A stretch of 64,000 nt of DNA, taken from assembly GCA_021927905.1 (NCBI GenBank), contig BLLK01000040.1, positions 496,001 to 560,000 on the forward strand, written 5' to 3'. A program made the translations under genes and the position numbers. Shown piece by piece: positions 20,810 to 32,154 of the stretch. The notes beneath the pieces were generated by a model, which had not been told where the DNA came from, did no database searches, and was given only the letters and a program-made list of their open reading frames with translations. Source of the stretch: Chaetoceros tenuissimus (taxonomy: Eukaryota > Bacillariophyta > Thalassiosirophyceae > Chaetocerotales > Chaetocerotaceae). Positions within the stretch are counted from its first letter, which is position 1; every line of letters starts with the position of its first letter.

Positions 20810-21072
20810 AAACAGCATGAAAATAGTGTAATGACACCCCTTTTATGGCTATTTTAATGATACTCTTCTTTGTACCAACTAGGCCAGCCAGTGGTCATTT
20901 GCTATAACGTGGCCGGCGTACTTGCATGCATGGTACAACAAGTACGTACACATTTATATCACCACTGAAAAACTTGCTGGCATATCAGTCAATCCTTACT
21001 TTGCTCATCTATATTATTGAAACATATTTTTATTTATAAACATCATTCATCCTATATAGAATAAACGCTACG

Positions 21073-22552
21073 ATGGATTTCTCAGTCTCTTCTAGAGAGT
21101 CAAGTATATCTTCTAGAGAGTCTAGTGGTGACGAACATGAAGATGAAGAGTTGATGTTAGCTCTGATGTTGATGAACACATGTATAGAAGAGATGAAGGA
21201 ACAGGTGGTAATTGATACAGTGAATGAGATTTGTCCTTCATCAAATCCTTCTGCTCCCAGAAAAGAAAAGAGACAATATGATTATGAGCGTGCAAAAAAT
21301 GTATATATGATGATTTCATAGGCCCTGAGCCTTTGTTCTCTGATGGAGAGTTCTCTAGAATGTTTCGTATTACAAAGTCCTACTTTGAAACCATACGATT
21401 GGAGTTGGGAAATTATAACCCCTTCTTCACCCAGACCTATAATTGTGCAGGTAAACCTGGTCCTGATCCAACATGCAAAGTCCTTTGGAGCTTTGAAGCT
21501 GCTTGCTTTTGGTGCATCTCCATTTGCAGAAATTCTATACTTTCAAATGAGTGAACGTGTATTAAGAGATTGTGTAAAAGAGTTTTCTAGAACACTAGTG
21601 TATCATGGAAATTTACGACTTGAATTTCTGAGGGCTATGACTTCTCATGATGCTGAAAGGGTCCGGAACTTACATCTTCAAATGTATGGAGTCGATGGAA
21701 TTATAGGAGGGCTCGATTGTAGCCATATGCATTGGGACAAATGCCCAACAGGATTACAGGGACAATTTAAAGGAAAGGAAAAGAAACCAACTATTGTCCT
21801 CGAAGGTATAGCGGACTATAACTTATGGATATGGCATGCACAAGTTGGTTACCCTGGAACATTGAATGATATAAATATTCTTCAGACATCAGTTTTGATT
21901 AATAGACTTTTGAGTAACGAATGGTGCATGACAGTTGATCGCACATTTACTATTGGTGGAGAGGAGTTTGATCATTATTTGATTCTGGTGGATGGTATCT
22001 ATCCACTTCTAGATTGATTTGTCAAAACAATATCCCATCTGACTTCACCACAAGAGGCTTACTTTGCAAAGTGGCAAGAAGCATTCCGCAAGCTAATAGA
22101 GCGAGCCTTCGGTGTATTCTTTTTGAAATTTCAGTACTTAGATGGCAGAATTAGACCCCACGACTTGAATGAAATTTGTGATGTTACTATTGCTTGTGTG
22201 TTACTACACAACATGATGGTGAAGGAAAGAATGCAGGATGGTACAGTTGAATCCTCTAACTTCTATTATGTTGATGAGAATGCTATTGAGGAATGTCGCC
22301 AGATGAAATTCAATATTGATGCAGCTATAACCGATGTTGTACCAGAAGCAGGGGATATCTTATGGATCTTGACTTTACAGATGATAGGGCTGAGTTGAAT
22401 ACACTCCTAAAAGATTATACACAAGAAATTATGAATACAAGATGGATGCATTTAAATGATTCTTTGGAGCACGGAAGACTTCAGCGTGCAATTGTGCAAG
22501 AGTTACAGATACAGAAAGAAAAAACGCCAAGATTTATTTTAGATAATGCATA
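21073..22552 (+). pseudogene. Harbinger transposase (DDE_4/plant-type), broken
   Basis: ATG at 21073 with a Ser/Glu-rich start. Conserved blocks in order: PLFSDGEFSRMFRITKSYFE, the catalytic Asp in GGLDCSHMHWDKCP, TIVLEGIADYNLWIWHAQVG, GTLNDINIL, the second Asp in LVDGIYP, Glu in KLIERAFGVF, and ICDVTIACVLLHNMMV. All three catalytic residues remain. The frame is interrupted at about 21320, 21485 and 22015, and again near 22390. These four breaks make the copy inactive as it stands. Length across frames is about 490 residues, near the family norm. Confidence 0.85.
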
Positions 22553-22559
22553 GTAATAC

Positions 22560-23076
22560 ATACATAGACTTGAGTTGAATATTAATAAAAAGGTCACCGT
22601 CAAGATTTATACGCTATCCCCAACAGGTACAGATTGGTTCAATAACCTTCCTGCCCATAGTGTCCTTTCAAAGCTAGCTTGCACTAGGGAGACTGCAACA
22701 ATGATTTCGTAGAGTGGTGGTGATTAGTGTTGACTAGCTCCATCTCTCTCTGAGGTGTAGCAACATCGGAGAGGATGGCGAGGTTTTACCTCTCAAGGCC
22801 ACGAGTAATTATTCTGAGAATGTTCAGTAAGGTTGCATCATGGGAATCTGGTGGATAACTCTAACATACTCTTCCTTGAGCAGGCATCCAACCTTGACTG
22901 CAAACCTGTGCAGTCAAAGTCTTTACTGAGAAACCTAGCAAACAATACTTCTTCTGTGGTGAGATAAAATTCTTATATAAACTTAATTACTGCTGTATCA
23001 AATTTATTCTCCATATTCACTAATTTCGAGATACAAAGTCTTTTACAAGGAAATTAAACACCCAGATAACATTTGC
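22560..23076. other. Spacer between convergent Harbinger genes
   Basis: Interior of the transposon. No gene-like frame or clear repeat seen. Confidence 0.5.
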
Positions 23077-24386
23077 TCAGTTTCCAGTTGGGTAAGGAAC
23101 TTCTTTTGCTGCTCTGAGAACTAGATGACAAGATGTTGCTTCGTCTAATTCATTACCAAACAAAGTAAGTTCCTCAGTAACTTTTAGAGATGCAATCATA
23201 TCCATAGCTCTTTTGTCTTTGGTAGATCTCATTACATCCTTAATTTCTCTCTTCTTTGGAAGCCCTGCTCTCATTTCATCCTGACTTTTTCCCATAACCT
23301 TCAAAAAGTAATATGCTGCATCATTATGAAGGGAACGTCCTTTGTCTGTATACAATTCTTCAGCTGAGTATGGTTTCAATGCCCCTAATTCTGTTGAAAG
23401 GTTCAAAGGAGTGGCAAGAGTCTCATGAACATTAACTGTAGAAGCTACTACTGGTTGCAATAAAGTTGAAATAGCTGGAGTTTGATTCAATAGTTCTAAT
23501 TCTCTTCTCTTTTTAGCCATACGAAGTTGTGCATACAATTCCTGTTCCTCTAGAAATGTCATCTGTTTCTGTACCATTTTATCTCTCATTACTTTTCTCA
23601 AGTCATGGCTGCCCGGACTAGTCATAGATGTAATCAACTGTAGTGTGGTTTTATCTGCGTTACTTCTCTGCTGTAGTTCAAATCTTTTTTTATCAAGTTC
23701 AAGCTTTTCTTCATCGATTCTATTTTTCTTCACCCTCTCTTTTGCCATGCCTTCCATACAGGTGAGGACTGCAGAACTTGATTCTCTTGCCGTATCTTTT
23801 AATTTGTCTGCAACAAAGGCGGCAACTTGTACTGCAGTCTTTGCCTTTTTTGTTCCTACTGGCTTCTCTGTAGAATTTGTTGCAACATTTTTTGTACCAA
23901 CCTCAGGGCAACTGAAGAGAGAGTCTAATCCAGACCCACCACTTTCTGGATCTATTGCAGATGAGTAAAGAGGCATAGACTCAACTACTTCAAAGATATC
24001 AAAGAGTGCTTCAGTCAAAGCAATAGTTGCCTTTTGCTTCGACGTTTCCTGTTTAGCTATGAATTTTGCAAGAATCACCTCACGATGTGTCTGACTATTG
24101 TTCACACCACTTGGAGGCTCTGTGGAAGTTGCAATTTTGATGAAATCAATTACATGCTTCTTACTATTACCAACTTGTTTACGTATGGCATTCCCCTTTC
24201 TCTCTGTAAACATTTTATTGACTTCTGCTGCTTCCATTTTATCTTGTTCAATCATTCTTTTCTTTTCAATACGTACAAGCTTCTCAAATTCATCTTCGAT
24301 ATTCAGCTCATAGGTTGCGGTCTTTTGCCCAGCACCTTGAAGTACAATGCTATAGTATATTCATAAGCTCTCCACTGAGGAGCCAT
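23077..24386 (-). CDS. Harbinger second protein (Myb/SANT-like plus coiled coil)
   Basis: The main frame runs from the ATG at 24255 to 23077 (392 residues): Lys/Glu-rich helices, a coiled coil near residues ~180-205 (RIDEEKLELDKKRFELQQR), a second helical region (QEELYAQLRMAKKRRELELL) and a conserved-looking C-terminus. The same frame is open upstream of that ATG (ELNIEDEFEKLVRIEKKR). In an adjacent frame an ATG at 24386 begins APQWRAYEYTIALYFKVLG, shaped like the first helix of a Myb/SANT domain. The real start is probably 24386 with one frame change near 24345. In this superfamily the second protein binds the transposon ends and brings in the transposase. Confidence 0.6.
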
Positions 24387-24548
24387 TGTTGGTACAAATA
24401 TATTGCAATTTATATGGATCCAGTTGGCCGTGGCTTGATCTGCCGGCCAACTGGAGCCTCAAGTTGGCTGGCAAAACTGACGGTGCACTGATTTTTTGTT
24501 GCAGATAAGCTAAATTCATATAAAATTTATACTTATTTAGTAAAGGCC

Positions 24549-24578
24549 GGCCGGCCGGCCGCCTTATAGCAAATGCTC
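24549..24578. repeat. Harbinger right terminal inverted repeat
   Basis: Inverse of 20780-20809. The GGCCGGCC run extends further inward here than at the left end. Confidence 0.95.
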
Positions 24579-24581
24579 TTA

Positions 24582-25036
24582 CATTACAATTTCTTCGTAA
24601 ATTCAGAATCACCTTAAGACTGAGCCTTGTTGTTGCCATGTTTTCAATTTCATAAGAAGCCAAAGAAAAAAAGAGAACTGAAAATGTGGGGAAAAACCTG
24701 AAAAAATCTCACTTTTCCCCTTTTCTTTTGCTTCTAGTTTTTCAACAACAATTCCCATAGTGAGACCAAAACCAATTACGACAGCTGGCTTGTAATTTTT
24801 TTTTACCGCCGAAACTCGCAAGTTGTCAGGTCTTCATCCCGAAAATAGGGATTTTTTTATTTTAGTCTTTTTAATTAAATTAGGCCTTTAGATTTTGGGT
24901 CATCAATCAAATGATAAATCCAAAATAAATATTTTTTATAAATAAAATTAAGGATAATTTTTGCAGGTCGAAAATCTGAAACCAGTAACAGAAACTTTGT
25001 TTTGAAGGTGAATCAACATCAATCTCTCAATGCAGA
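24582..25036. other. Spacer upstream of the glycosyltransferase gene
   Basis: AT-rich with poly-T runs near 24800 and 24850. It presumably contains the promoter of the gene at 25037. No motif identified. Confidence 0.45.
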
Positions 25037-26173
25037 ATGAGACACATAATTCTCACTCGCATTCATCGCTCACTCAAATTAATTACAGGGTTAGCTTCAC
25101 TATTTATTGGAACAACAGTCTTGTTTTCTGTTACAACATTTACTTCTAATAGAGAGAAAGTACAAACTTCTACAAGGGAACAGAATAACAGTACCTTCAA
25201 CTCAATTTTTTCGCGATTACATCTTTCTGCAGAAAGCAAAATTTGGAATAATGCAACCGAAACTAAAAGTAGCAACGTGCCTGTTGAGATTGATATTCTT
25301 GTAATTGTAATGGGAGAGGCAAAGTTGCACCCCATATGGAAGGAAAGGATTGCAAATATTGAGGGACCCACTTCATACTTATTTGGTTCATTTGACGAGG
25401 AGATTCCTATCAATCTTTGTGAAAAGGAATATGGAATTTTCTGTGAACAAACCATATTTATTCCAGGTACCACATGGACTCAAGGAAGGAATCTCTTAGC
25501 GGCACAGGCAATACGTAAAGAGAGAAAAAGAGAGAAAAAATATGATTACTGGATTTTCCTTGACGATGACGTTTCACCTCGCTGTGGTGGTGGAGAACAC
25601 ATGGAGCAACTTCTTGGGACAGGAGATTGCTGGCAAAAGGTCTTCAATTTCATTAGGAGTGATAAAGTACCTGAAAAAGTTTCCACCATAGCACTGCCAT
25701 ATGACAAATCTGGCCCGCCAGGCTTTGTAGGAGTATCAAATTCTGATGCCATGTTTGCTGCGTTCAAGAGAGAAAAAGTGCCTTATCTTCTTCCATACGC
25801 TACAATTCGAGAGGGGGGTAGCGAATGGACAAGCCAGGCTGCCTTGTACTGTATCATACAAACATGTATGAAAAGCTCTGTTTTGTATATACCATTTGTT
25901 GGAGGTATCAACGGGGCTCATCGTGATTACACCCGAGGTCTCAACATAACTGAGATTCGTGAGACAATTGTGAACAATTACCATGATGATACAGCAAGTT
26001 TCAAACCTTGTAAGAACTTTTCCATGGAACAGCTGCCCCAAGGGAAGTGGAAGGAATACAACACATTCAGCACTGCAATTGATTTGAATAACATGATTCC
26101 TGAACCAGACCTGGAAGTCTGTATACCAATGAGAAAGCGTTTTGAGAAATGGGAGAGTCAGATCATTGATTAA
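25037..26173 (+). CDS. Type II membrane glycosyltransferase-like protein
   Basis: 378 residues, ATG start, intact. Residues ~14-35 (KLITGLASLFIGTTVLFSV) form the membrane anchor; a hydrophilic stem follows to ~80. The luminal domain opens VEIDILVIVMGEAKLHPIW. Asp176-178 in YWIFLDDDVSPRCGGG is a DxD-type metal and nucleotide-sugar site. LLPYATIREGGSEWTSQAAL and FVGGINGAHRDYTRG are further conserved-looking blocks, with several Cys that could form disulfides. This fits a Golgi glycosyltransferase of a diatom-specific family; donor and acceptor cannot be told. The short 3' spacer holds no other gene. Confidence 0.7.
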   Translation: MRHIILTRIHRSLKLITGLASLFIGTTVLFSVTTFTSNREKVQTSTREQNNSTFNSIFSRLHLSAESKIWNNATETKSSNVPVEIDILVIVMGEAKLHPIWKERIANIEGPTSYLFGSFDEEIPINLCEKEYGIFCEQTIFIPGTTWTQGRNLLAAQAIRKERKREKKYDYWIFLDDDVSPRCGGGEHMEQLLGTGDCWQKVFNFIRSDKVPEKVSTIALPYDKSGPPGFVGVSNSDAMFAAFKREKVPYLLPYATIREGGSEWTSQAALYCIIQTCMKSSVLYIPFVGGINGAHRDYTRGLNITEIRETIVNNYHDDTASFKPCKNFSMEQLPQGKWKEYNTFSTAIDLNNMIPEPDLEVCIPMRKRFEKWESQIID

Positions 26174-26593
26174 TATTTTGAAATCAAAACGGATGTGTTT
26201 AATCTCTTTTATCCACAATTTAATTCCATAGGAATTATCCTAAACACTGAACTCTTCACTGCAGACTTCATACAATCCATTGGCTGTTTAGCATTGCTGC
26301 TAATAAGTGTTATTTAAAGTTATGTTTTAATAATATTTTTTTTGTAATGTTGATACTTCTTATCGCCTTTATTGAAGTTCAAATGATCTCTGATTTCAAA
26401 ATTCCATAACAAGATCTCTCCATGGTTGTAATTAAGTGATTTAAAAAGAAAAACAAAATGAAAAAAGCAATATAATGCAAACAAGAACATAGAGCCGAAC
26501 ACTTTCATAGTATTACTTACAAAGCAAAATTGTGCGACCAATACTCTGCTGTATTTAAAGAGCAAAAATCAATACTGTTTTTCAGCTACACTA
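26174..26593. other. Spacer, nothing recognised
   Basis: Very AT-rich with long T runs. No gene-like frame. Confidence 0.5.
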
Positions 26594-28056
26594 CTTCAAA
26601 ATTCTTCTTTGCAATATTTGGCAGTCTCTAGGGATGCTGTAGCTGCATCATAGGTCATACGATCTTTCCTCGCAATCAAATTCCTCCTCGTGTGCATTAT
26701 ACATCTTTTTAGAAACTGCAGCAACCAAAGGATAGTGACCTTCACCTATAAATGCAATATATTATTTAAGCACTTCATCTGATAATAAAAGAATACATCT
26801 CCTCTGTATCTTCAGCATCACGCCTCGACCTTTCTAAAACCACGAGTGGTGTCATACCACTGATATTTTGTACAAATCTTTGTGCCGCATGTTGAATTAG
26901 AAATACCATAGCTTAAAGATTTTTGGCACTAGCTGCACAATGTAGAGGAGTATTTCCAAACTCATCTACACTATTAATTGCCTCATTTAGTAGGCATGGA
27001 AATGGAAGAAAAAGTATTTCTTGTCAAGTACCAAGTATCACATTCCCCAAGATATCTACCTGCTTGTTGAAACCCCAAACGAGCAAAATGTCTGCATATT
27101 TTCAACTATGATCCTTTAACTCGCTTCAGTGCCTATCCTCTACAGAAATTTGATTATTTCAAAGTCAGTCATAGGATGCTCATTGTCAACGACGAGACAC
27201 TCCAATCCTAGATCGTGGAACTAACGATAAACGTCAAGACTTTCTGTGTGTTGCCAATGCATTGTCAATATCCCAAGTACTGAGATTTTATTCCTTTTCT
27301 CCACAGTATTGAATCATCTATATATATTTACTTTCAATTACAAATTTTATATTCCGCTCACATTCTTCAAAACCCAAAACTATTCTAACCACTTTAGCAC
27401 ATCAAGTTTTCCGTTTCTCATTGCACATGTGCAAAAGTCACTCTCTTCTAAACCAAAGATATCCAATTCTGTTAGACATCCGATACTTTTTAGCCATTTC
27501 AATATTTCCATTTGACCATATTGAATTGCTGCGAAACAGTATTTCTGAAGCAATGGATGAGTTTCAACTTGATATTTACAAAAATCTAAGGACATGCAAA
27601 TTACCACTTGCCACAATCCCAAAAGTATCATCAATGTTGCTAGAAATCACTTCATCATCGTCGTATAGCATATGAATGAAAGGAAACAAGTCGTAGCCAC
27701 TTTCAACAGAATATTGTAGAATATCAAAATTCATTTCACTGCTTCTGTTGTGAATAACTTGACCTTCTCAGCTAGACTATTCTCCATTGCAATATTTGGC
27801 GGTATCTTGTGATGCTCTTTCATGTAATAATAAGTTCCATTTCTGGGAATTCTTTATAGAAGGCATCTATGTATCCGTTTGTAGAGAAAGCTGAAGATCT
27901 TTTCTGGAAGTCAAACTCTCTCGAAGATTGCACAGCTTCATTAATACTAGTTGTTTTGGCTGTAGAAAGAGGAAATGTTCTCGCCTTTTTCTGAGGCGGC
28001 TCGGATATGTTTTCAGAATTCTTCTTGAATGTATCTAGATAGAGTCTAGTGTTCAC
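26594..28056 (-). pseudogene. Ankyrin-repeat protein pseudogene (copy B)
   Basis: N-terminal exon from the ATG at 28056 (NTRLYLDTFKKNSENISEP) with a basic KKARTFPLS patch. The body has NFDILQYSVESGYDLFPFIH, DDTFGIVASGNLHVLRFL, and ankyrin units QMEILKWLKSIGCLTEL and NGKLDVLKWLE. Stops and frame changes interrupt it, for example directly after VLRFL. From 26791 to 28066 it parallels copy A (14057-14824 plus 17519-17800) at roughly 85-90% by eye. A further partial repeat of the family lies at 26594-26770. This copy keeps the uninterrupted site AATGTTGCTAG at 27633, into which the LTR element went in copy A. Confidence 0.75.
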
Positions 28057-28352
28057 AATATTGAATATATATTATATAAAATGTACCATACTCGTATGGT
28101 TGCTGTTCAAGTCAGTGTGGTTTTGCTGTTCCGAATTATACAATGACGGACAGCTTGACTCAACTCTAAAGCGGGGGACCCGACGAGAGAAGACATCTCA
28201 TCTTCGGCCCATCATCACTCATCCATCATTTTTTCACACATCTTTATCTCCACCATCCATTTTCACCACTTAATCAAATACATAAAATAAATAGTTGTAA
28301 CGATCATATTACATCAACAGTTCCATTGGAACACTCCAACACAACTTATTGC

Positions 28353-29579
28353 ATGATGACAATATCCACATCCACACCTCAAAATACAACTCCATTCACA
28401 TCTCTCTTTCAAGCGACTACAAGACCAATACCCACCTCTACCAAACAACAGCCTACAACTCCCTATCTCATTCTATTCCAACATTCCCAACAACTCACAC
28501 AACGAATCATTGCAGCAGAACCTTCTCAAAATTCAAACATTTACAAAAATGCAAACTTGCAAACACCCAAAACTATCTGTAACAAAGATACAAGAGGAGA
28601 TTTATTCATTCAACAGGCATGGACCGAATGTGTACAGCGATGCAATGGAAGAGTCATTCTCATTCAAGATGGAAATATAAATTTCCAACAAGATAAAGCA
28701 TGCAACACTTGGAATCTCATGAAACGACATGGTGTAGTGATTGACTTGTGGAATCATGATTCATGGGAATTACAGGATGATATTGAGATGAATCAAGAAG
28801 ATATCAAAGTTTTGACGGCAAATGGGACACTGTTGGAACATGTACTGCAAATCATTCAAGATGCTTCTCAATATATAGAAACAGTCAACAGTGGTGACAA
28901 TAATGAGAATAGTGAATTGCCTATACCCATCATTTTTGAAAGTAGCACACCGTTCCTCATACATCATGGAATGGAACGACTCATTTTATTATTGACAAAA
29001 ATCAAACAAACGTTTCGAAACGTGGGTCCAATTTTTATACCATCCCTTATGGAATTAAGTACCCCTTTGGAAAATCGACAATTGGAAGAGATTGCAGATG
29101 CAGTCATGACTCTCAATGGAGGAAAAGTTTCCATTGTCAAACGAAGTGCAAGGAATGGTGGAATGATTTCAAATGGTTTCTCAGGGGGATTGAGGTTGAT
29201 CAAGGAGATTCAACAGTTTGAATTGAAGGGAAGTAATGCTGCTACGGAATTGGTGCTTTTGAAAAAGAATACTGATGTATCCATGAATCAGAGTGAGAAT
29301 CAAAAGAATAGCAAGACAAAGAACAAGAATGGAGATCAAGACGATATAGATATTAAGCAAACACCATCACTGCAAAGTCGTTCAAACCAAGATGGTCACA
29401 AACACAAAACTAGTCGACGACCTGTGTTGAAACATGAAAATGAGCAGGACACAGTCAATGAATCTCATAGTACTCCAGAAACTATCCAAAAACAAGCACC
29501 GATGATTTTCATGGAAGAGGATGATCCTGAATTTGATGATTTGGATGAAGAAGATCCAGATGATGACTTGGATATATAA
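28353..29579 (+). CDS. ELP5: Elongator complex subunit 5 (Elp5-like)
   Basis: 408 residues from the ATG at 28353. Elp5 pairs with Elp4 and Elp6 in the RecA-like hexamer of Elongator, which helps modify wobble uridine in tRNA, mostly in the cytosol. The decisive sign is the C-terminus: an acidic MEEDDPEFDDLDEEDPDDD followed by LDI, the near-universal ending of Elp5 proteins. The RecA-like part spans ~45-300 (PYLILFQHSQQLTQRI, CNGRVILIQDG, PIPIIFESSTPFLIHHGMER, NGGKVSIVKRSARNGG). A Lys/Asn/Gln-rich disordered linker precedes the tail. The frame is intact. It converges on the acidic membrane protein, with 79 bp between stop codons, so the 3' UTRs may overlap. Confidence 0.88.
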   Translation: MMTISTSTPQNTTPFTSLFQATTRPIPTSTKQQPTTPYLILFQHSQQLTQRIIAAEPSQNSNIYKNANLQTPKTICNKDTRGDLFIQQAWTECVQRCNGRVILIQDGNINFQQDKACNTWNLMKRHGVVIDLWNHDSWELQDDIEMNQEDIKVLTANGTLLEHVLQIIQDASQYIETVNSGDNNENSELPIPIIFESSTPFLIHHGMERLILLLTKIKQTFRNVGPIFIPSLMELSTPLENRQLEEIADAVMTLNGGKVSIVKRSARNGGMISNGFSGGLRLIKEIQQFELKGSNAATELVLLKKNTDVSMNQSENQKNSKTKNKNGDQDDIDIKQTPSLQSRSNQDGHKHKTSRRPVLKHENEQDTVNESHSTPETIQKQAPMIFMEEDDPEFDDLDEEDPDDDLDI

Positions 29580-29658
29580 CTGTAAATAGGCAGTAGTGAT
29601 ATACTACTAATAGGTACTGGTTACATTATGCTATTTTGTATTGCTGCTTAGTCAATCC

Positions 29659-30396
29659 TTAAATTTCAGTAGATGTTTCCACTGGATCCTCTGGAGCAAC
29701 TTTATTCAATGACTCTTCTTGATCTTCCACTAGTTGCTCATCATCAGATGCTTTCTCCTTTGTAGAAACTTGATCATCTTCAACATCATTCACATCTTTG
29801 TCAATTACTATGACATCCTTATCTGTTGTATTCTTGTCGATATTGGTACCGTCTTTTTCCGCTTCTTCTGTATCTTCTTTGTCTTTTATGGAATCATCTT
29901 TCTTCATCTCATCTTTTTCGTCTACTTCTGAACTCATCAATGCATCTTTTTCCTCTGCATTTGTATCAATTTCTGTAGCTTCTCCACTTTCTGTACCTGC
30001 GACAGTCTCCATCTTTTCGTTATCGTCAGTGGCTTTGGTTTCTTTTTCGCCATCATCGTCATCATTCTGTGCTTCTTCTTTTTCTGCAGCTTCTTCTTCG
30101 ACCAGATGTTCTTTAGATTCATCAATATCCGATTGTTCATCGTCCTCCTCTTCGTTGTTGTCCGAATCCACATCTCTTTCATCTAAAGAATCAATATTTA
30201 CTTTAGAATCAGCCAAAATGTCTCCAGTCACAGCTGCACTTTTTGACGAATCTTTTGCAACTTTGAAGTAATCATTGTAACTTGTAAGAGATTTGTTGAT
30301 GGAGTGAATCACTGCTATGGAAAATAGAATCACCATCAAGATTGTTCCAAAGTTTGAAGATTGGATTGATCGTGCTCTCGTTGGACTTTGTACCAT
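29659..30396 (-). CDS. Single-pass acidic membrane protein
   Basis: I prefer the ATG at 30396 (MVQSPTRARSIQSSNFG), 245 residues; an ATG at 30558 is in frame but would add a low-complexity His/Pro/Tyr leader. One membrane segment at ~18-34 (FGTILMVILFSIAVIHSI) follows a short basic N-terminus, giving a type II orientation. The remaining ~200 residues are Asp/Glu/Lys/Thr-rich with irregular repeats (DESKEHLVEEEAAEKEEA, DKDVIVIDKDVNDVEDDQV). Such tails can bind calcium or act as flexible spacers, as in triadin/junctin-like proteins, but no family is recognised. Confidence 0.6.
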   Translation of the reverse strand: MVQSPTRARSIQSSNFGTILMVILFSIAVIHSINKSLTSYNDYFKVAKDSSKSAAVTGDILADSKVNIDSLDERDVDSDNNEEEDDEQSDIDESKEHLVEEEAAEKEEAQNDDDDGEKETKATDDNEKMETVAGTESGEATEIDTNAEEKDALMSSEVDEKDEMKKDDSIKDKEDTEEAEKDGTNIDKNTTDKDVIVIDKDVNDVEDDQVSTKEKASDDEQLVEDQEESLNKVAPEDPVETSTEI

Positions 30397-32154
30397 TGTT
30401 GTGTTATAATAGTAGTGGAGTAGAAGACTATGCGAGTGAATGGGTTGAATAGGGGGTATAGTAGTTGCAATGATTTGTATCAAGTCGATGGTAGTTACTT
30501 TTTTATGTGATGGTGGATGTAGGTATGGATGTGTGTGAATCAAAAGAAAAAACGACATCAGTTCGGAGTTTTATGACTTTTTTCTTTTTGACACACGCTC
30601 ATCCATGTTTACCCTCCCGTACGTATATCTTCAATATGGAATCCAATGCATTGTTTTCACCTTGATGGAATCAGTTAAATAGACAAATAGACATTTCTAT
30701 ACACAAGTATATATATTATAAAACCCATTTGTACATAGGAATCCTATCATATACTTTTGATTACTGGTAATGTGTTTTGAAGCAAGAATGGACCAAAAGA
30801 AAGAGATTATTGAAAGATCGACAGAGCATTTTGAGCTCTCTATAACAATGCTATTTCATTTTATGGACACATTCGGATTTCCAAAAATTGAAGAGTGTCT
30901 TTTGTTTCTTCCCTCTGACTTTTTAAACTATTTCGACTGGTGTTGGCTTTTTTACTATGTTGAATTCTTCTTCTTGGAAGTCTTCAAAGTGATTACTTTT
31001 TCTCCCCTCTAAAAGCTTCCAAAGGCATATTACCTGAAATCAATAAACACTCAAACTCAAAGAGATATATTTCCAAAGAAAGAATACTCCCTCTGCAACA
31101 AGACAAATTACATCAAAAAGCAATACATGTCTGTAGGTGCTTTTTCCTTGATCACAAATTTATTCTGTTAGAAAGTGCCTGCTGAGTCTAAACTTAATCA
31201 AATTGATAAGTTAGAACTCTATTATTATTATGATTACATCTAAATTGTAATGATGTGATGCACTTATGCTTTAGGAATTGTACTCACTATACATGTTTGA
31301 TTTCATGTCCATCCTCATTGGTTTCTTGACTTAGATAGCTTTTTTCTCTTTCCTTACAGACCAAGTACTCAGCATCATCACTGCTCATTAAGTATGCTTT
31401 AACACTTCTGAACTCTCCAAGAACACAAAAGTAGCTTGGGAAGTGCAATCTCTCCTAAAAGCAAAACACCCTCTCTGGAATAGACCCAGAGATGCCTTTT
31501 TTTGTGACCTTTGTGGCTTTGTAAATGATTAAATATTGGTGTGGCCCTGTTTTACATGCTATTGTAGTGCTGTCTGAGTTAGAGAAAAGGTCTGTCTCCT
31601 GACTCAATATGGATAGGCACGTAGCCTTCTCACCTTGCAATAGGCTTCGGGTTCTCGATATCTTTGTATTTGCACCTTTATCGGATGCTTTGATGTATCT
31701 TATAGTTTAGAATCTATCTAGTAATAACAAGTGTGTTTTCACCTATTTGTAGCAATATCTTATTAGTTTACAAGTAAGTACACGAATATTTAGTCAGTTT
31801 ATCATTACTTATAGCATTTTGGATTCACTATGAATGGAGGGTGTTGACCCATCCTATTACTTGATAATTTTGAGCTTGTTGTGTTTTGTATTCTGATAGT
31901 CTTCACTGAGGATATCAGATACAACCCCATGACATACCGAATGGCAGCCTCATCACATGGGTTTATCTTCGTTATAAAGAAGCAAGTATTGAGCTGACTG
32001 ATCACCAGCTACCTGTTGCAAGATATGTGTAGTTGATGACACATATACCATCACATGATGTAAGCACAGGAAAGACAAGGCCTTTATGTGCCTGCACAAC
32101 TACATACATGTCTATTTCTAACACTTTCCTCGTTCTTGCTGTATAGCTCTCATC
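30397..32154. other. Spacer and leader of the following Ty1/copia fossil
   Basis: No gene-like frame. The last few hundred bases before 32155 are probably the 5' leader of the fossil element, but no LTR border could be read. Confidence 0.4.

Larger units (their letters stand above)
20780..24578. mobile_element. PIF/Harbinger DNA transposon with TTA target duplication
   Basis: A perfect 30 bp inverted repeat (GAGCATTTGCTATAAGGCGG, then CCGGCCGGCC) lies at 20780-20809 and 24549-24578. It is flanked by TTA at 20777-20779 and 24579-24581, the hallmark target duplication of PIF/Harbinger. Two convergent genes lie inside: a broken transposase (+) and a Myb-type helper protein (-). A degenerate copy of the end sequence (CATTTGCTATAACGTGGCCG) occurs subterminally at about 20896. 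Because the ends are intact, the element could still be moved by a related transposase. Length 3.8 kb, normal for the family. Confidence 0.92.

Noticed and set aside
29798-30271. Ser-rich plus-strand frame
   Set aside because: Antisense of the acidic Asp/Glu-rich gene; typical mirror of GAA/GAT codons.
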